NCBI GenBank assembly: GCA_026692865.1
Contig: JAPLNI010000058.1
Coordinates: forward strand, 186,001 to 250,000
Reading direction: 5' to 3'
Source of the DNA: Planctomycetota bacterium
Lineage (GTDB): Bacteria; Planctomycetota; Planctomycetia; Pirellulales; Pirellulaceae
DNA: 64,000 bases
Position 1 is the stretch's first letter. Every line of letters starts with the position of its first letter. Both the position numbers and the translations under genes were made by a program. Below are positions 34,192 through 44,084 of the stretch, piece by piece. A model generated the notes under the pieces. It ran no database searches, had not been told where the DNA came from, and was given only the letters and a program-made list of their open reading frames with translations.

Positions 34192-37100
34192 ATGAATGCC
34201 AACGTTCTTGACAATCGTCATCGCCCGCTCGACTTGAGTTTGGTGAATCCCAAGTTCTTTCCTCGAACGCACTTGGTGGATAGCCTGCGGCACTGGGCAA
34301 ACGTCCAGCCAACTTCGCCTGCGTTTTGGTTCACCGATGGTGAAACGGACCAGGACGAAACGCTTAGCTATGCTGAACTGGATCATGCTGCGCGAGCCTT
34401 GGCGGTTGAGATTTTGAAAGTCGCCAACCCTGGTGATCGCGGAATCTTGATGTATCCACCTGGGCTGGATTTCATCATTGGATTCTTCGGGTGCCTCTAC
34501 GCAGGTTGCACCGCCGTACCTGCTTTTCCGCCACGACGCAACCGAAAAGGGTCGCGTATCCAAGGCATCGCACAAGACTGCGCGGCGAAGTTTGGTTTGA
34601 CTATCGAAACCACTGCCACACAAATCATGAAGGATGACGCGACTCGAGAAGACATGTCGACGATGAAGTTGATCTCGAGTGATCGGGTTGATCGATCGAT
34701 GGCAATTCAGTTTTCGCCCGTCAGCATCGACGTTGAAGATGTCGCCGTATTGCAATACACATCCGGATCTACTGGCACGCCCAAAGGAGTTGTCCTGACG
34801 CACGAGTGCATCATGCGAAACTGCGAGATGATTGCGTTCTTGTTCGGTCAAGTACACGATGAGGTTGGTGCTAGCTGGTTACCTACCTATCACGACATGG
34901 GCTTAGTAGGCGGAATTTTGAGTCCAGTATTCCTCGGCTTGCCACTCGCTTTGATGAGCCCAATGTCATTCCTGCAACGCCCCGTACGGTGGCTACGAGC
35001 CATCACCAAGTACAACGTAACCATGTCCGGCGGGCCAAATTTTGCTTATCAGCTTTGTGTTGATAAAGTTACTGAAGAGGAAATGAAGGGGCTCGATCTA
35101 AGCAAATGGCGAGTCGCTTTCAATGGCGCTGAACCGGTACGAGCCAGCACTCTCGAAGCCTTCAGTCGCAAATTCGAGCAAGTTGGATTTCGGCATACGT
35201 CGCACCTTCCAACCTACGGAATGGCAGAAACCACTTTGATCGTGACGGCGGGTCCTCACGCAGACATGCCAGTGATAAGGCACTATGACGGTCGGCATCT
35301 TGCTGCTCGAGTTGTTCTCCCGGTTGAACGGAATACGCCCGACTCGAGAGCTCTGGTTGGTTGCGGTCAGATGTCTCCCAATGAGCGAGTTGAAATCGTC
35401 GATACGGAAACTTCTGCAATCTTGCCAGATGATCAGATCGGTGAGATTTGGATTCAAAGTCCAAGCGCTGGAACGGGCTATTGGGAAAAACCAGATATTA
35501 CCGAAAAGACATTCAACGCGATGACTGCCGACGGTCAAGGACCTTTCTTGCGAACTGGCGATCTTGGCTTCTTCGAAGATGGCCAACTTTTCGTCGCCGG
35601 GCGTGTCAAGGATCTCATTATTGTTCGCGGTGTGAATCGCTATCCTCAAGACATTGAACAGACCGTCGAAGAGTGTCACGAGTCGATTCAATCATCAGCT
35701 GCTGCAGCTTTTTCCGATGATATCGACGGTCGTGAGCGGCTGATCATTGCCTTGGAAGTGCAGCGATCCCTGGAAGAAGATTGGGAACCAGTAATTCAAG
35801 CGATTCGAAAATCGGTCACGCAAGTCCATGAGTTGCCACCCGATGCGGTCATCCTTGTGCGAAGCGGATCGCTCCCGAAAACCTCCAGCGGCAAGATCCA
35901 GCGTCACGCTTGTCTTCAAGGTTTCAAAGACGACACGCTCCGTGTAATCGCCAAATGGGTTAGCTGGGAAGACGACCTTCCACCGACGGCTCCTATGATC
36001 GCAGCGGCCACTGTCGATCAATTGGCCGGACGGCCTTCCAAAGGCTCCGCGCGACCAACTGCCGTCATCGCTAAAAAGACGCGTGACCCGGATGTCGATG
36101 TTGTTGAGATTGTAAAACGTGCCGTCAAAGCGGTCGCTCAAGAACGAGCAAAACTGCTTGACCTGGACACGAACATCGTTGTCGATTTGGGGCTAGATAG
36201 TTTGGAACGACTTCAGATCGCGCACTCGCTCGAGAACGCTTTCGGAGGACGAATCCCCGAAGAGACTCTTCAAGAAATCGAAACGATCCGCGAAATTGCA
36301 GAAGCCTTAGAAAGTCTTTTTGGCAAAGATCGAGTCATCTCGGATCTCGCGCCGGAACAAGACGATGCACCGAAGGCTCCTCGTACGATTACGCCTGACG
36401 AATACCAGTTTGACCAACTACCAGAGTATCGTCGGCTCAAGCAAACGATGATGCAGTTCGATATGACGGGTGTACCGAATCCTTATTTTTCTGTCCATCA
36501 AGGTCTAACTCGCGATACTACAACGATCGATGGCAAGGAATACATCAGCTTTGCAAGTTACAACTACCTAGGCATGAGCGGTGATCCCGAAGTAAGCCAA
36601 GCAGTCATTGATGCAGTAGCCAAATACGGTACTAGCGTCTCTGCGTCGCGATTAGTAAGTGGAGAGAAAGATCTTCACCGCGAGCTTGAGAAAGGAATCG
36701 CTGAGTGGATTGGCGTCGATGACTCTATAGTCCTAGTCGGTGGGCACTCGACCAACGAAACGATTATCGGCCATATCGTAGATTCTCCCGACCTGATCCT
36801 CCACGATTCGTTGTCGCACAATAGTATCGTACAGGGAGCCATGTTGTCCGGTGCAAGAAGACGCCCATTCGCGCACAACGACTGGGAAGCTCTCGATGAA
36901 GCTCTCACAGAACAACGCTCGAACTACCGACGGGTTCTTGTGATCATCGAAGGCGTTTACAGCATGGACGGAGATTATCCAAATCTTCCTAAGTTCATCG
37001 AGATCGTGAAAAAGCATCAGTGCTGGTTGATGGTGGATGAGGCTCACAGTATCGGAACGATGGGGGCGACCGGTCGCGGTATTGGCGAACATTTTGGTGT

Positions 37101-37632
37101 CGATCCACATGATGTCGATATCTGGATGGGTACACTCAGCAAGTCATTTGGATCTTGCGGCGGATACATTGCGGGTAGGAAATCGTTGATTGAATATCTC
37201 AAGTACACAACGCCCGGGTTCGTATTCAGCGTTGGGTTGTCACCTCCAAATACTGCCGCTGCAATTGCGTCGCTGAATGTATTGAAGCAAAATCCCGAAC
37301 GTGTGACTCGACTGAAAGAAGCGTCACGCCTCTTTTTGACCGAAGCCAAGAAGCACGGTTTGAACACCGGCAGCAGTGGTGACACGGCAGTTGTGCCTGT
37401 GATCACCGGAAATTCGCTGCACGCATTGCAGTTGTCGCGTCGAATGTTTGAATCGGGAGTCAACGTCCAGCCTATTCTCTATCCTGCAGTGGAAGAGTCG
37501 GCGACAAGGCTTCGGTTCTTTATCAACTCGACTCACACGAACCAACAGATTTTGTTTGCCGTCGATAAAGTTGCTCAGCATCTTAAAAAGATTGCACCCG
37601 AGTACTTTAAATCGACAAACAAAAAAGACTGA
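34192..37632 (+). CDS. Fused fatty acyl-AMP ligase, acyl carrier domain and alpha-oxoamine synthase
   Basis: One 1146-residue chain with three enzymatic parts. Residues 1-600: adenylating enzyme of the FAAL type, with YTSGSTGTPKGVVLTH, ASWLPTYHDMGLVGGIL, the FAAL pattern RWLRAITKYNVTMSGGPNFAY, and RTGDLGFFEDGQLFVAGRVKD. Residues about 640-730: acyl carrier domain with phosphopantetheine Ser670 in DLGLDSLERL. Residues about 750-1135: PLP-dependent alpha-oxoamine synthase (KBL/BioF/serine palmitoyltransferase fold) with SYNYLGMSGDPEV, VDEAHSIGTMGATGRG and Schiff-base Lys984 in GTLSKSFGSCGG. Inferred chemistry: activate a fatty acid, load it on the carrier, condense with an amino acid to release CO2 and an amino-ketone, as in sphingoid-base synthesis. 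Amino acid unknown. Confidence 0.92.
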   Translation: MNANVLDNRHRPLDLSLVNPKFFPRTHLVDSLRHWANVQPTSPAFWFTDGETDQDETLSYAELDHAARALAVEILKVANPGDRGILMYPPGLDFIIGFFGCLYAGCTAVPAFPPRRNRKGSRIQGIAQDCAAKFGLTIETTATQIMKDDATREDMSTMKLISSDRVDRSMAIQFSPVSIDVEDVAVLQYTSGSTGTPKGVVLTHECIMRNCEMIAFLFGQVHDEVGASWLPTYHDMGLVGGILSPVFLGLPLALMSPMSFLQRPVRWLRAITKYNVTMSGGPNFAYQLCVDKVTEEEMKGLDLSKWRVAFNGAEPVRASTLEAFSRKFEQVGFRHTSHLPTYGMAETTLIVTAGPHADMPVIRHYDGRHLAARVVLPVERNTPDSRALVGCGQMSPNERVEIVDTETSAILPDDQIGEIWIQSPSAGTGYWEKPDITEKTFNAMTADGQGPFLRTGDLGFFEDGQLFVAGRVKDLIIVRGVNRYPQDIEQTVEECHESIQSSAAAAFSDDIDGRERLIIALEVQRSLEEDWEPVIQAIRKSVTQVHELPPDAVILVRSGSLPKTSSGKIQRHACLQGFKDDTLRVIAKWVSWEDDLPPTAPMIAAATVDQLAGRPSKGSARPTAVIAKKTRDPDVDVVEIVKRAVKAVAQERAKLLDLDTNIVVDLGLDSLERLQIAHSLENAFGGRIPEETLQEIETIREIAEALESLFGKDRVISDLAPEQDDAPKAPRTITPDEYQFDQLPEYRRLKQTMMQFDMTGVPNPYFSVHQGLTRDTTTIDGKEYISFASYNYLGMSGDPEVSQAVIDAVAKYGTSVSASRLVSGEKDLHRELEKGIAEWIGVDDSIVLVGGHSTNETIIGHIVDSPDLILHDSLSHNSIVQGAMLSGARRRPFAHNDWEALDEALTEQRSNYRRVLVIIEGVYSMDGDYPNLPKFIEIVKKHQCWLMVDEAHSIGTMGATGRGIGEHFGVDPHDVDIWMGTLSKSFGSCGGYIAGRKSLIEYLKYTTPGFVFSVGLSPPNTAAAIASLNVLKQNPERVTRLKEASRLFLTEAKKHGLNTGSSGDTAVVPVITGNSLHALQLSRRMFESGVNVQPILYPAVEESATRLRFFINSTHTNQQILFAVDKVAQHLKKIAPEYFKSTNKKD

Positions 37633-37662
37633 AAGTTTCTTGCGGTTCGCGAACGTTTCTAA

Positions 37663-40179
37663 CTACTGAAATCGAACGGTGTCGGTGATTTTGAGTCGTG
37701 CGGCACGTTCGGCTGGGATCATGGACGCGAGAAGTATCAGCAACATTTCGCCGACGAAGGCCATCGCCGTTAGTTGCGGACGCAAGGTGAATGTGATTGG
37801 CCTGCCAACAGTCGGTCCGTTAGATAAAGAGAGCAAATATGCGATCAGGAGACCGGCAAAGACGGCTGGCAATAGCGCGATAATTCCCATCAACAGAGCT
37901 TGGCTAAAGATCATCTTGCGAACTTGCCCACGAGCCATAGCGATTGTTCGGAGCATTCCAATCTCATAGGTTTGCTCGAGGATATTCATCGTCAGGGTAT
38001 TTACTAAGCCAAACGCGGCTACAATCGAGCAAAGAGCCAAGACCGCCCAAAGCCCTTGCACGACGTTAGCAACTTTCTCCTCGAGCATACCGAACAACTC
38101 GACTTGAGATTGGAATAGGAGACTTTCGCGTAGAGCAATCTGCTTAACTTTCGCACTTGCTATCACAATGGAATCAGGCTTGGCATCGATAATGATTGCG
38201 TCTGTCCCTTGGATGTTAAGTAACCGTTCGGCTTGAGCGCGAGTCATATAAACAGTGAGACCTGCGGCCATGTAGTCGCTGGCGATACCGGCAATGCGAA
38301 AGTCACGTGAGCCTTCCTGAGTGTTCAACGCGAGCTTATCACCAACGACAAGTTTCGCTCGTTCGGCAAGGACCGAACCGATAACTACATCGCCCTTGTG
38401 AACATCCGCATTAATTGTTTTCGAGTCGCCCAACTTGAGGTCAAAATACTTTCTTGTTGCCGAATTGAATTCACGAGCAACGATCACTACCGCGAAGTCG
38501 CCGCTGTAGGAGTTGACGAAACGGAGCGACTCAACCGAATCGACTTCAGGGATCTTTTTGAACTCTTCCACAAGGCCTTCGGGCATGTCTGCGGATTGCC
38601 CGGTTGCCATACTTGGCATTGCAGCACGAACGAAGAAGTCTCCTTGCAAAGCGTTCTCGTACCAGGACTTTACGTCTTCGATGTTATCCAGGATCGAGCT
38701 TGCTAAGCCAAGTCCGGTGCTGAGTGCGATAAACAAAATACCGATCGTCAGCGAAGACCTGCCGCGGTTTCGCAGGAGTTGACGTTCGGCGAGTCGTGCT
38801 TCGATACCAACGATAGGGCTAATAATCAAGATGATCCATTTGGTGAAAAATGGTAAGACAGTTGGGAGAGCAACAATTCCACCAAGAAGAAAAAGAACCG
38901 TACCAGGAATGGCAAAGTCAATATGCCACCACTGTTGAATGCAACCGATCAAAGTCATTAAACCTAGCGAAGACAACACGATGCCAGCATAAGCAAGAAA
39001 GATATTACTGGGTTCAAGTTCACCCAAAGATACAGTTCGCATCGCTTCCGAAGGAGACAGTCGAGATGCACGCCGCGCCGGAAGCACAGCCCCGGCGATT
39101 GCGACTCCGACTCCGCAAAGCCCACCAAGAATATAAGGTAGCCAATTGAATGTGTTGCTCGCGATTGGAATGTCCAGTAACGCTCCACTCGCAGAGGATA
39201 GTTGGCGAGCACCCCAAAACCCGAGTGCCCATCCCAATAGAGTTCCAATAACTCCAAGTACCAACCCTTCTAGAACAATGACGTTAACGATCTGTCGTCG
39301 AGTAGTTCCAAGAGCTCGAAGAATCCCAAACTGCTTCCTTCTTTCACCAACATTCATTTGAAAAGTGTTGTAGATAATGAAGATGGCAATCATTAGAGAA
39401 AACGCCGATGCCAATCGTAAACCTTGGTCGGTAGCGATCGATGCTTCGCGACCAAACTCATTTCTCGAAGTAGGCTCCCGAACTTGAAGTCCTTGCGGAA
39501 GAAGAGCCGCAATTTTCTCGCGAATAGTTTCCGTTGACTGCTTATCATCAATCACGACCTGGACCAAGTCCGATCTCTTTTCAGCTTTGAACCATCTCTG
39601 CGCGACAGGAAACGGAACAATAATCAGGCCTCCTTGCATCGCGGCAGACCCAGACGTGGGCTCGATCAAACCAGTCACGTTAGCAATACGAATACCAGTG
39701 TTTGTCATGAGCTTTATCGGTTGTTCGTTCTTAAGACCGAGCGAATTTGCAAAGCTGTAATCGATCAAGGCTTGGTCGTTGGCAGATAAGGCACTACCTT
39801 CGCGAATACGATACTCGCGAATCGACGAATCTATAGTGGGATCAACACCCAAAATCTGTACGCGGACACGCTGGTCGTTTTTGTCGAAGAGAACTCCAAA
39901 ACGCCGGATAATCGGTGTTGCAACTTTTACACCAGCAATCTCAGCGATCTCACGAACAATCGTCGTTTCAAATGGTGCGTTCCCAACCGATGTTACTTCC
40001 AGGGAAGCGTTACCGGTGACCGCTTGAAGCATTGACTTCTGTGTCGCGCGCGAGTCCTCGATCGACAGTTGCACAGCTACTATTGCAGCGACGCCGATGA
40101 CGATGCTGGTTAGGGTAAGAAGCGTTCGCAGCGGTCGGCTACAGAATCCTTTCCATGAAACTCTCCAAAGAACCATCAT
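37663..40179 (-). CDS. ABC transporter permease with two FtsX domains
   Basis: Membrane part of an exporter of the LolC/E-MacB kind (type VII fold). One N-terminal membrane helix (TLLTLTSIVIGVAAIVAVQL) is followed by a periplasmic MacB_PCD-like domain (about 35-250). The first FtsX domain (about 270-385) has IIYNTFQMNVGERRKQFGILRALGTTRRQI. Two more helices follow, then a second periplasmic domain (about 500-700) and a second FtsX domain (about 720-835, EQTYEIGMLRTIAMARGQVRKMIFSQA). About ten membrane segments in 838 residues. It begins 1 bp after the stop of its ATPase gene, so the two form one transporter. Cargo unknown; lipoprotein release is one option. Confidence 0.92.
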   Translation of the reverse strand: MMVLWRVSWKGFCSRPLRTLLTLTSIVIGVAAIVAVQLSIEDSRATQKSMLQAVTGNASLEVTSVGNAPFETTIVREIAEIAGVKVATPIIRRFGVLFDKNDQRVRVQILGVDPTIDSSIREYRIREGSALSANDQALIDYSFANSLGLKNEQPIKLMTNTGIRIANVTGLIEPTSGSAAMQGGLIIVPFPVAQRWFKAEKRSDLVQVVIDDKQSTETIREKIAALLPQGLQVREPTSRNEFGREASIATDQGLRLASAFSLMIAIFIIYNTFQMNVGERRKQFGILRALGTTRRQIVNVIVLEGLVLGVIGTLLGWALGFWGARQLSSASGALLDIPIASNTFNWLPYILGGLCGVGVAIAGAVLPARRASRLSPSEAMRTVSLGELEPSNIFLAYAGIVLSSLGLMTLIGCIQQWWHIDFAIPGTVLFLLGGIVALPTVLPFFTKWIILIISPIVGIEARLAERQLLRNRGRSSLTIGILFIALSTGLGLASSILDNIEDVKSWYENALQGDFFVRAAMPSMATGQSADMPEGLVEEFKKIPEVDSVESLRFVNSYSGDFAVVIVAREFNSATRKYFDLKLGDSKTINADVHKGDVVIGSVLAERAKLVVGDKLALNTQEGSRDFRIAGIASDYMAAGLTVYMTRAQAERLLNIQGTDAIIIDAKPDSIVIASAKVKQIALRESLLFQSQVELFGMLEEKVANVVQGLWAVLALCSIVAAFGLVNTLTMNILEQTYEIGMLRTIAMARGQVRKMIFSQALLMGIIALLPAVFAGLLIAYLLSLSNGPTVGRPITFTLRPQLTAMAFVGEMLLILLASMIPAERAARLKITDTVRFQ

Positions 40180-40914
40180 CTATTGGGACGCTCCCAGGCT
40201 TGGTGCTCCCTGATGGGTTCCGTCCGAAGCGAATTGGCGTCGATCGCTTTCAATCACTCCGTCACGAAAGCTGATCAATCGGGACGCGGATTCTGCGACA
40301 TGAGCATCATGGGTGACCATAACGATTGTTTGTGATTGTTCACGGACTAACTGTTTCAATAGTTCAGTCACACGAGCACCTTGACGCGAGTCCAAGTTCC
40401 CGGTCGGCTCGTCGGCCAAAATAATCGCTGGTTTCGTCACGAGAGCACGCGCGATTGCTACCCGCTGCTGCTCGCCACCGGAAAGTTTTGCGGGAATGTG
40501 ATCGGCCCTTCGAAGCATTTCCACGCGGTCCAGGGAACCTTTCGCACGTTCGAAGGCCTCGTACCTTGCAATGCCGTCCAGCTCTAGCGGTAGGGCTACA
40601 TTCTCAATAGCCGAAAGGGTTTGCATGAGGTTGAAAGACTGGAAAATGAAACCAATCCGCCGACGTCGAAGCAGCGTGCGCTGGTCATCATCTAAGCTGG
40701 CAAGGCTAACACCTTCGAGCAGAACGTCGCCACTGCTCGGTGATTCGATGCCGCCAAGAATGGAAAGTAATGTGCTCTTTCCAGAACCGCTTGGCCCCAT
40801 GATCGCAACAAATTCACCAGCATGAATGCTGAGGTCCACGCCGCGCAAAACCTGAACCTGAATCTCCGAGTCCCCGAAATTCTTGGTGAGTTGCCGAGTT
40901 TCGATGAGAGCCAT
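40180..40914 (-). CDS. ABC transporter ATPase, LolD/MacB type
   Basis: Nucleotide-binding subunit for the adjacent permease. Walker [11 protein letters not shown]-loop [23 protein letters not shown] (the LolD/MacB pattern), signature [15 protein letters not shown], Walker [15 protein letters not shown] and switch His in VTHDAHVA are all intact. 244 residues. The gene stops directly before the permease start on the same strand. The short C-terminal extension after the switch region is unconserved-looking. Confidence 0.95.
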   Translation of the reverse strand: MALIETRQLTKNFGDSEIQVQVLRGVDLSIHAGEFVAIMGPSGSGKSTLLSILGGIESPSSGDVLLEGVSLASLDDDQRTLLRRRRIGFIFQSFNLMQTLSAIENVALPLELDGIARYEAFERAKGSLDRVEMLRRADHIPAKLSGGEQQRVAIARALVTKPAIILADEPTGNLDSRQGARVTELLKQLVREQSQTIVMVTHDAHVAESASRLISFRDGVIESDRRQFASDGTHQGAPSLGASQ

Positions 40915-41054
40915 GCAAACAGGTCACGAGCAAGAGGTAGAAGATCGCGGAGCGTTTGGGCCGAAAAGGCAAAACGTCCTGCCGAGTCAGAACATCTTAG
41001 TCGATGGAATGGTCTTTGGGCAGCCGAGGAAACGCCCTAGAAAAACATCCCCTC

Positions 41055-41080
41055 CGGCAAATCCCAAGCAAGATTTGCCG
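41055..41080. terminator. Hairpin between cheX and the ABC ATPase gene
   Basis: CGGCAAATC and GATTTGCCG are perfect 9-bp arms around an 8-nt loop. It lies downstream of cheX and upstream of the ABC ATPase, both leftward. No T run follows on either strand, so termination is only a possibility. Confidence 0.4.
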
Positions 41081-41216
41081 AGCCACCTACATCTTAATCC
41101 TAATCGCACTCGGTGGAATAGATTGATTCGATTGTAATAATCGACCGATGCAAACTACCAAAAGCAGGTCGAAACGCGATTTTGAAGTTTCTGTCTCTCG
41201 CCTTTTCAAGCAGGTC

Positions 41217-41732
41217 TTACTTCTGGCCGTTAGGAAGTCGAAAGCCAATTTCAACAGTGAATGGTCCTGCATCACACATGAAATGAAGGATTTCGACGTG
41301 GGCTGATGGCTGAAAGGAGACTCGGTGACCAATTCCCGAAACGACTGCTGGGAGCCCAAGCTCGATTCCGCTGATGCCGAGTCGATCTTTGGACGAACCA
41401 CCTATCATATTGGTAAGCTCTCCCACAAGATCGACTATGTCGTCTGTAATTTCGGTTGGTCTTGCACCCAAAAAGGATTCGGCTGCCGAGTAGGTCATCT
41501 CGGCAGCACAGCTAACAACCAAAGTCCCACGTAAACTGCCCGAAAAACCGATCAGCCCGCTGACGTCATACTTGGACAAGAATCCACGACTTTGCGTTTG
41601 GTCGGCTAGGATAATATCCCAACCTAGCATTGTCGAAAAGACCTTCTTGGTGCAGCTTGCAAAGGTCCCTAAGAAGGGGTGCACAATGCTATTACTCGAT
41701 TTGATTGGATCAGCGGCAACTGCAATCGTCAT
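41217..41732 (-). CDS. cheX: CheX-type CheY-phosphate phosphatase
   Basis: CheX/CheC-family protein. The active-site helix ELTNMIGGSSKDRL has the Glu and Asn that attack phospho-CheY, and the preceding segment GLIGFSGSLRGTLVVSCAAEMTYSAAESFLG is the typical CheX beta-sheet pattern. The late GIGHRVSFQPSAHVEILHFMCDAGPFTVEIGF closes the fold. 171 residues. It follows the cheY gene by 48 bp on the same strand, so the pair probably sets and resets one phosphorylation signal. No cheA, cheW or receptor gene is in the window. Confidence 0.9.
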   Translation of the reverse strand: MTIAVAADPIKSSNSIVHPFLGTFASCTKKVFSTMLGWDIILADQTQSRGFLSKYDVSGLIGFSGSLRGTLVVSCAAEMTYSAAESFLGARPTEITDDIVDLVGELTNMIGGSSKDRLGISGIELGLPAVVSGIGHRVSFQPSAHVEILHFMCDAGPFTVEIGFRLPNGQK

Positions 41733-41780
41733 GATTAGAAACCTAGCAAGACATTCAACAAGGCGGGACGCAAAACAGAT

Positions 41781-42140
41781 TTATACGGCCACGAACTTAT
41801 CGAGCTTCGCTCGCAAATCATCCGAATCAAATGGCTTGGTAAGGTAATCACTAACGCCAGCTTGGATTGCAGCGATTACTTGGCTTTTCTGAGCTTCTGT
41901 CGTAACCATAATGATTGGAATCTCAGAACCGATTGCTCGAACCTCGGTCACGACTTCCAACCCGCTTTTCTCAGGCATGTTCCAATCAGTCAGAATCATG
42001 TCAACAGGGTTCGCTTTGAAAGCGTCAATTGCTTCTTGGCCGTTCGCTGCTTCAATGGTGTCAGTGACGCCAACCGAGTTCAATGCACGAATAATGATTT
42101 TTCGCATCACGCCGGAATCGTCGGCAACTAAAACTTTCAC
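41781..42140 (-). CDS. cheY: CheY-like single-domain response regulator
   Basis: A lone receiver domain of 119 residues. The acidic pair is Asp7/Asp8 (LVADDSGVMRK), the phospho-acceptor is Asp52 (MILTDWNMPEKSG), the switch Thr is in IIMVTTEAQ and the Lys in YLTKPF. The NMPxxSGLE and TTEA sequences are closest to chemotaxis CheY. No output domain. It is followed by cheX. Confidence 0.95.
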   Translation of the reverse strand: MKVLVADDSGVMRKIIIRALNSVGVTDTIEAANGQEAIDAFKANPVDMILTDWNMPEKSGLEVVTEVRAIGSEIPIIMVTTEAQKSQVIAAIQAGVSDYLTKPFDSDDLRAKLDKFVAV

Positions 42141-42493
42141 GTGTGTGGATCTCCATGATTGAGGACTGAGAGAAGTTAGCGACGCTAGGCCGCAGGGTCG
42201 ATCAAGTGTTGGTTAATCCAATGAAGAGTCAAAAGAACTGAGAGAAAAAACCCCCGATTCGCTAAAGTTTCGCAAACCAAGCTTCGTTTGCTCATGCAGT
42301 GAGGTTTAAACGAAGCCGCATCTTCGTCAAAGCCGCTACAAACAGATATTGAAGCGGAGGCAACCACAAACCGTGATTGGAGTTTCGTTACTGTTCAACG
42401 AAATCAGTGTCCACTAGAAGTCCAACTCAGCGTGCGTTTAGGTAATCCGTTTGTTTGGTTCGCATCCAGATGATGTAAGGACATCAAATACGC
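42141..42493. other. Intergenic region with a 9-bp-arm hairpin
   Basis: This 353-bp gap lies between the SPFH gene (upstream) and cheY (downstream), both leftward. Perfect inverted repeat GCTTCGTTT (42281-42289) and AAACGAAGC (42308-42316) with an 18-nt loop may be the SPFH terminator or a cheY regulatory site. Nothing else was recognised. Confidence 0.4.
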
Positions 42494-43711
42494 TTACATA
42501 TCGTCTTTGCCGCCAGAAATTTGATCTTCGATTTGATCCGCTTGGAAGGCGATCGCACTAATGCAACGTGATAGCTCCATAGACTCAAGTGTTTCCGTAA
42601 GAAGATTGGCTTGTATGACTAGTAGGTCGCTTCCATCGGGGCGCGTTTGAAGTGCAAATGCTCCGTACAAAAGCATTTTGTTGCTTCGAAGTAATGCCAT
42701 TGCATTCGATGGACTAACGATGCCACAACCCGACCAAATCTGGGTGATTGGATAGCCAGAATCGTCACGTTGTGAAAAACTGACGTGTACTTGCTGCCTA
42801 CGAAGCGAACCAACCTTGACAGTCAGAATGAAGTCCTCGCCGATCTTTTGCACTTCAGATCCCGACTTGGCGGCTACCTGCATCAAAGTGTCTTTTGGTG
42901 ATCTCTCACCACGTGGAATTGGTACTGAAGATGTGTCGAAACCCAAAGTCGAAGGTTTTTCTGACGGAGCTTTCGCAGACTGATCTTTCGCTTGTTGATC
43001 TATGTTGTATTCACGAAGATTACCAATCGATGCCATTCCAGCTCGGGAATCAATTACTCGTTGAACTTCTTCTGGCGGACTGATGCTGTTGATTAGCAGT
43101 TGCGTAAGCTCGAGTCCAAGTTGCGTAAATTGATCGCCGAGTTTCACACGAGCGACAGCTGAGAGTTGACTCATCTTCGCGGGCATGTCGAGTAACGGTA
43201 TGTTCGAGGTAGCCAGGACTTCGCTGATCCCACTGACAATATTGTCACGAAGGAAGTCGATAATCTCAACGGTAGTTAACTTGCCCTGCGTTCCAACGAG
43301 GGTGTTAATCAAAAGTGACGCGTCCACAACACGATACGAGAATTTTCCGAAGCCGCGTAATCGAACAACACCAAAATCGGGATCGCGAACCATGATCGGC
43401 TGCCGCGTTCCCCAGCGTTGGTCCATAAACGTTTGCATCCCGACAAAATAAACTTGAGCCTGAAACGGCGACCGTTCAAATGGTGCAGAGAGGATTCTTC
43501 CAATCAACGGCAAGTTACCGGTTGTTAGAGTGTGTTTCCCCGGTCCAAACTGATCCATCGCCCGTCCATCGCGATAAAAGACGGCGGCCTGATTTTGTTG
43601 AACGACTAGCTGTGCCCCGTACTGTATCGCAGCAGATCCCGACTCAGGCACCCTTGCGACGACTGACTGATTTGAAGAATCAAAGTAATCGATGATTTCC
43701 GTTCGAAACAT
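42494..43711 (-). CDS. SPFH-domain protein (YdjI/virion-core-like)
   Basis: N-terminal half resembles the YdjI branch of the SPFH/band-7 superfamily: QYGAQLVVQQNQAAVFYRDGRAMDQFGPGKHTLTTGNLPLIG, then VYFVGMQTFMDQRWGTRQPIMVRDPDFGVVRLRGFGKFSYRVVD and a helical stretch ending in INSISPPEEVQRVIDSRAGMASIGNL. The C-terminal 130 residues form a separate alpha/beta domain (DFILTVKVGSLRRQQVHVSFSQRDDSGYPITQIWSGCG onward) that looks like a YbjN/secretion-chaperone-type fold; this is only a resemblance. 405 residues. Membrane scaffold or stress role is typical of the family. It lies between cheY and the histidine kinase gene. Confidence 0.82.
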   Translation of the reverse strand: MFRTEIIDYFDSSNQSVVARVPESGSAAIQYGAQLVVQQNQAAVFYRDGRAMDQFGPGKHTLTTGNLPLIGRILSAPFERSPFQAQVYFVGMQTFMDQRWGTRQPIMVRDPDFGVVRLRGFGKFSYRVVDASLLINTLVGTQGKLTTVEIIDFLRDNIVSGISEVLATSNIPLLDMPAKMSQLSAVARVKLGDQFTQLGLELTQLLINSISPPEEVQRVIDSRAGMASIGNLREYNIDQQAKDQSAKAPSEKPSTLGFDTSSVPIPRGERSPKDTLMQVAAKSGSEVQKIGEDFILTVKVGSLRRQQVHVSFSQRDDSGYPITQIWSGCGIVSPSNAMALLRSNKMLLYGAFALQTRPDGSDLLVIQANLLTETLESMELSRCISAIAFQADQIEDQISGGKDDM

Positions 43712-44084
43712 AGAGTTCTACCAACTGAAATAAATGAAGTTTCAGACTGCAAACGCCGGGAAAAGTGAGGTCGGCACAGCGAATCGTTACTATTCTAATG
43801 CCTGTAATCGATCAAATATACGCACGCGAACGAACATTAAGCTTTGCTGTTCAAGCTATCAGGAACTTTCTCTTCTTACCACCCCCATCACAAAACCAAC
43901 ATGCATGTCCTAGATCCACCACAAGATTCAATAACTCTTTTGGTAAGGTCAAGTCGTGCATCGTAAATTGCAACGATAGACTAGAATAGAGATAGATGAA
44001 GAATTATGGAATGAAGCATTTGAGCATGAATCGAAACTGCATATCAAATCCTTTGATGAGTCCTTGCACCCCAAAGCCAATGCG
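43712..44084. other. Intergenic region, divergent promoters
   Basis: Between leftward SPFH gene and rightward histidine kinase gene. AT-rich in its right half. I see no clear promoter pair, RNA or repeat-family copy. Confidence 0.35.

Noticed and set aside
34102-34857. 251-codon - strand frame opposite the acyl-AMP ligase domain
   Set aside because: Antisense to a strongly supported enzyme; the sequence has no recognisable domain.
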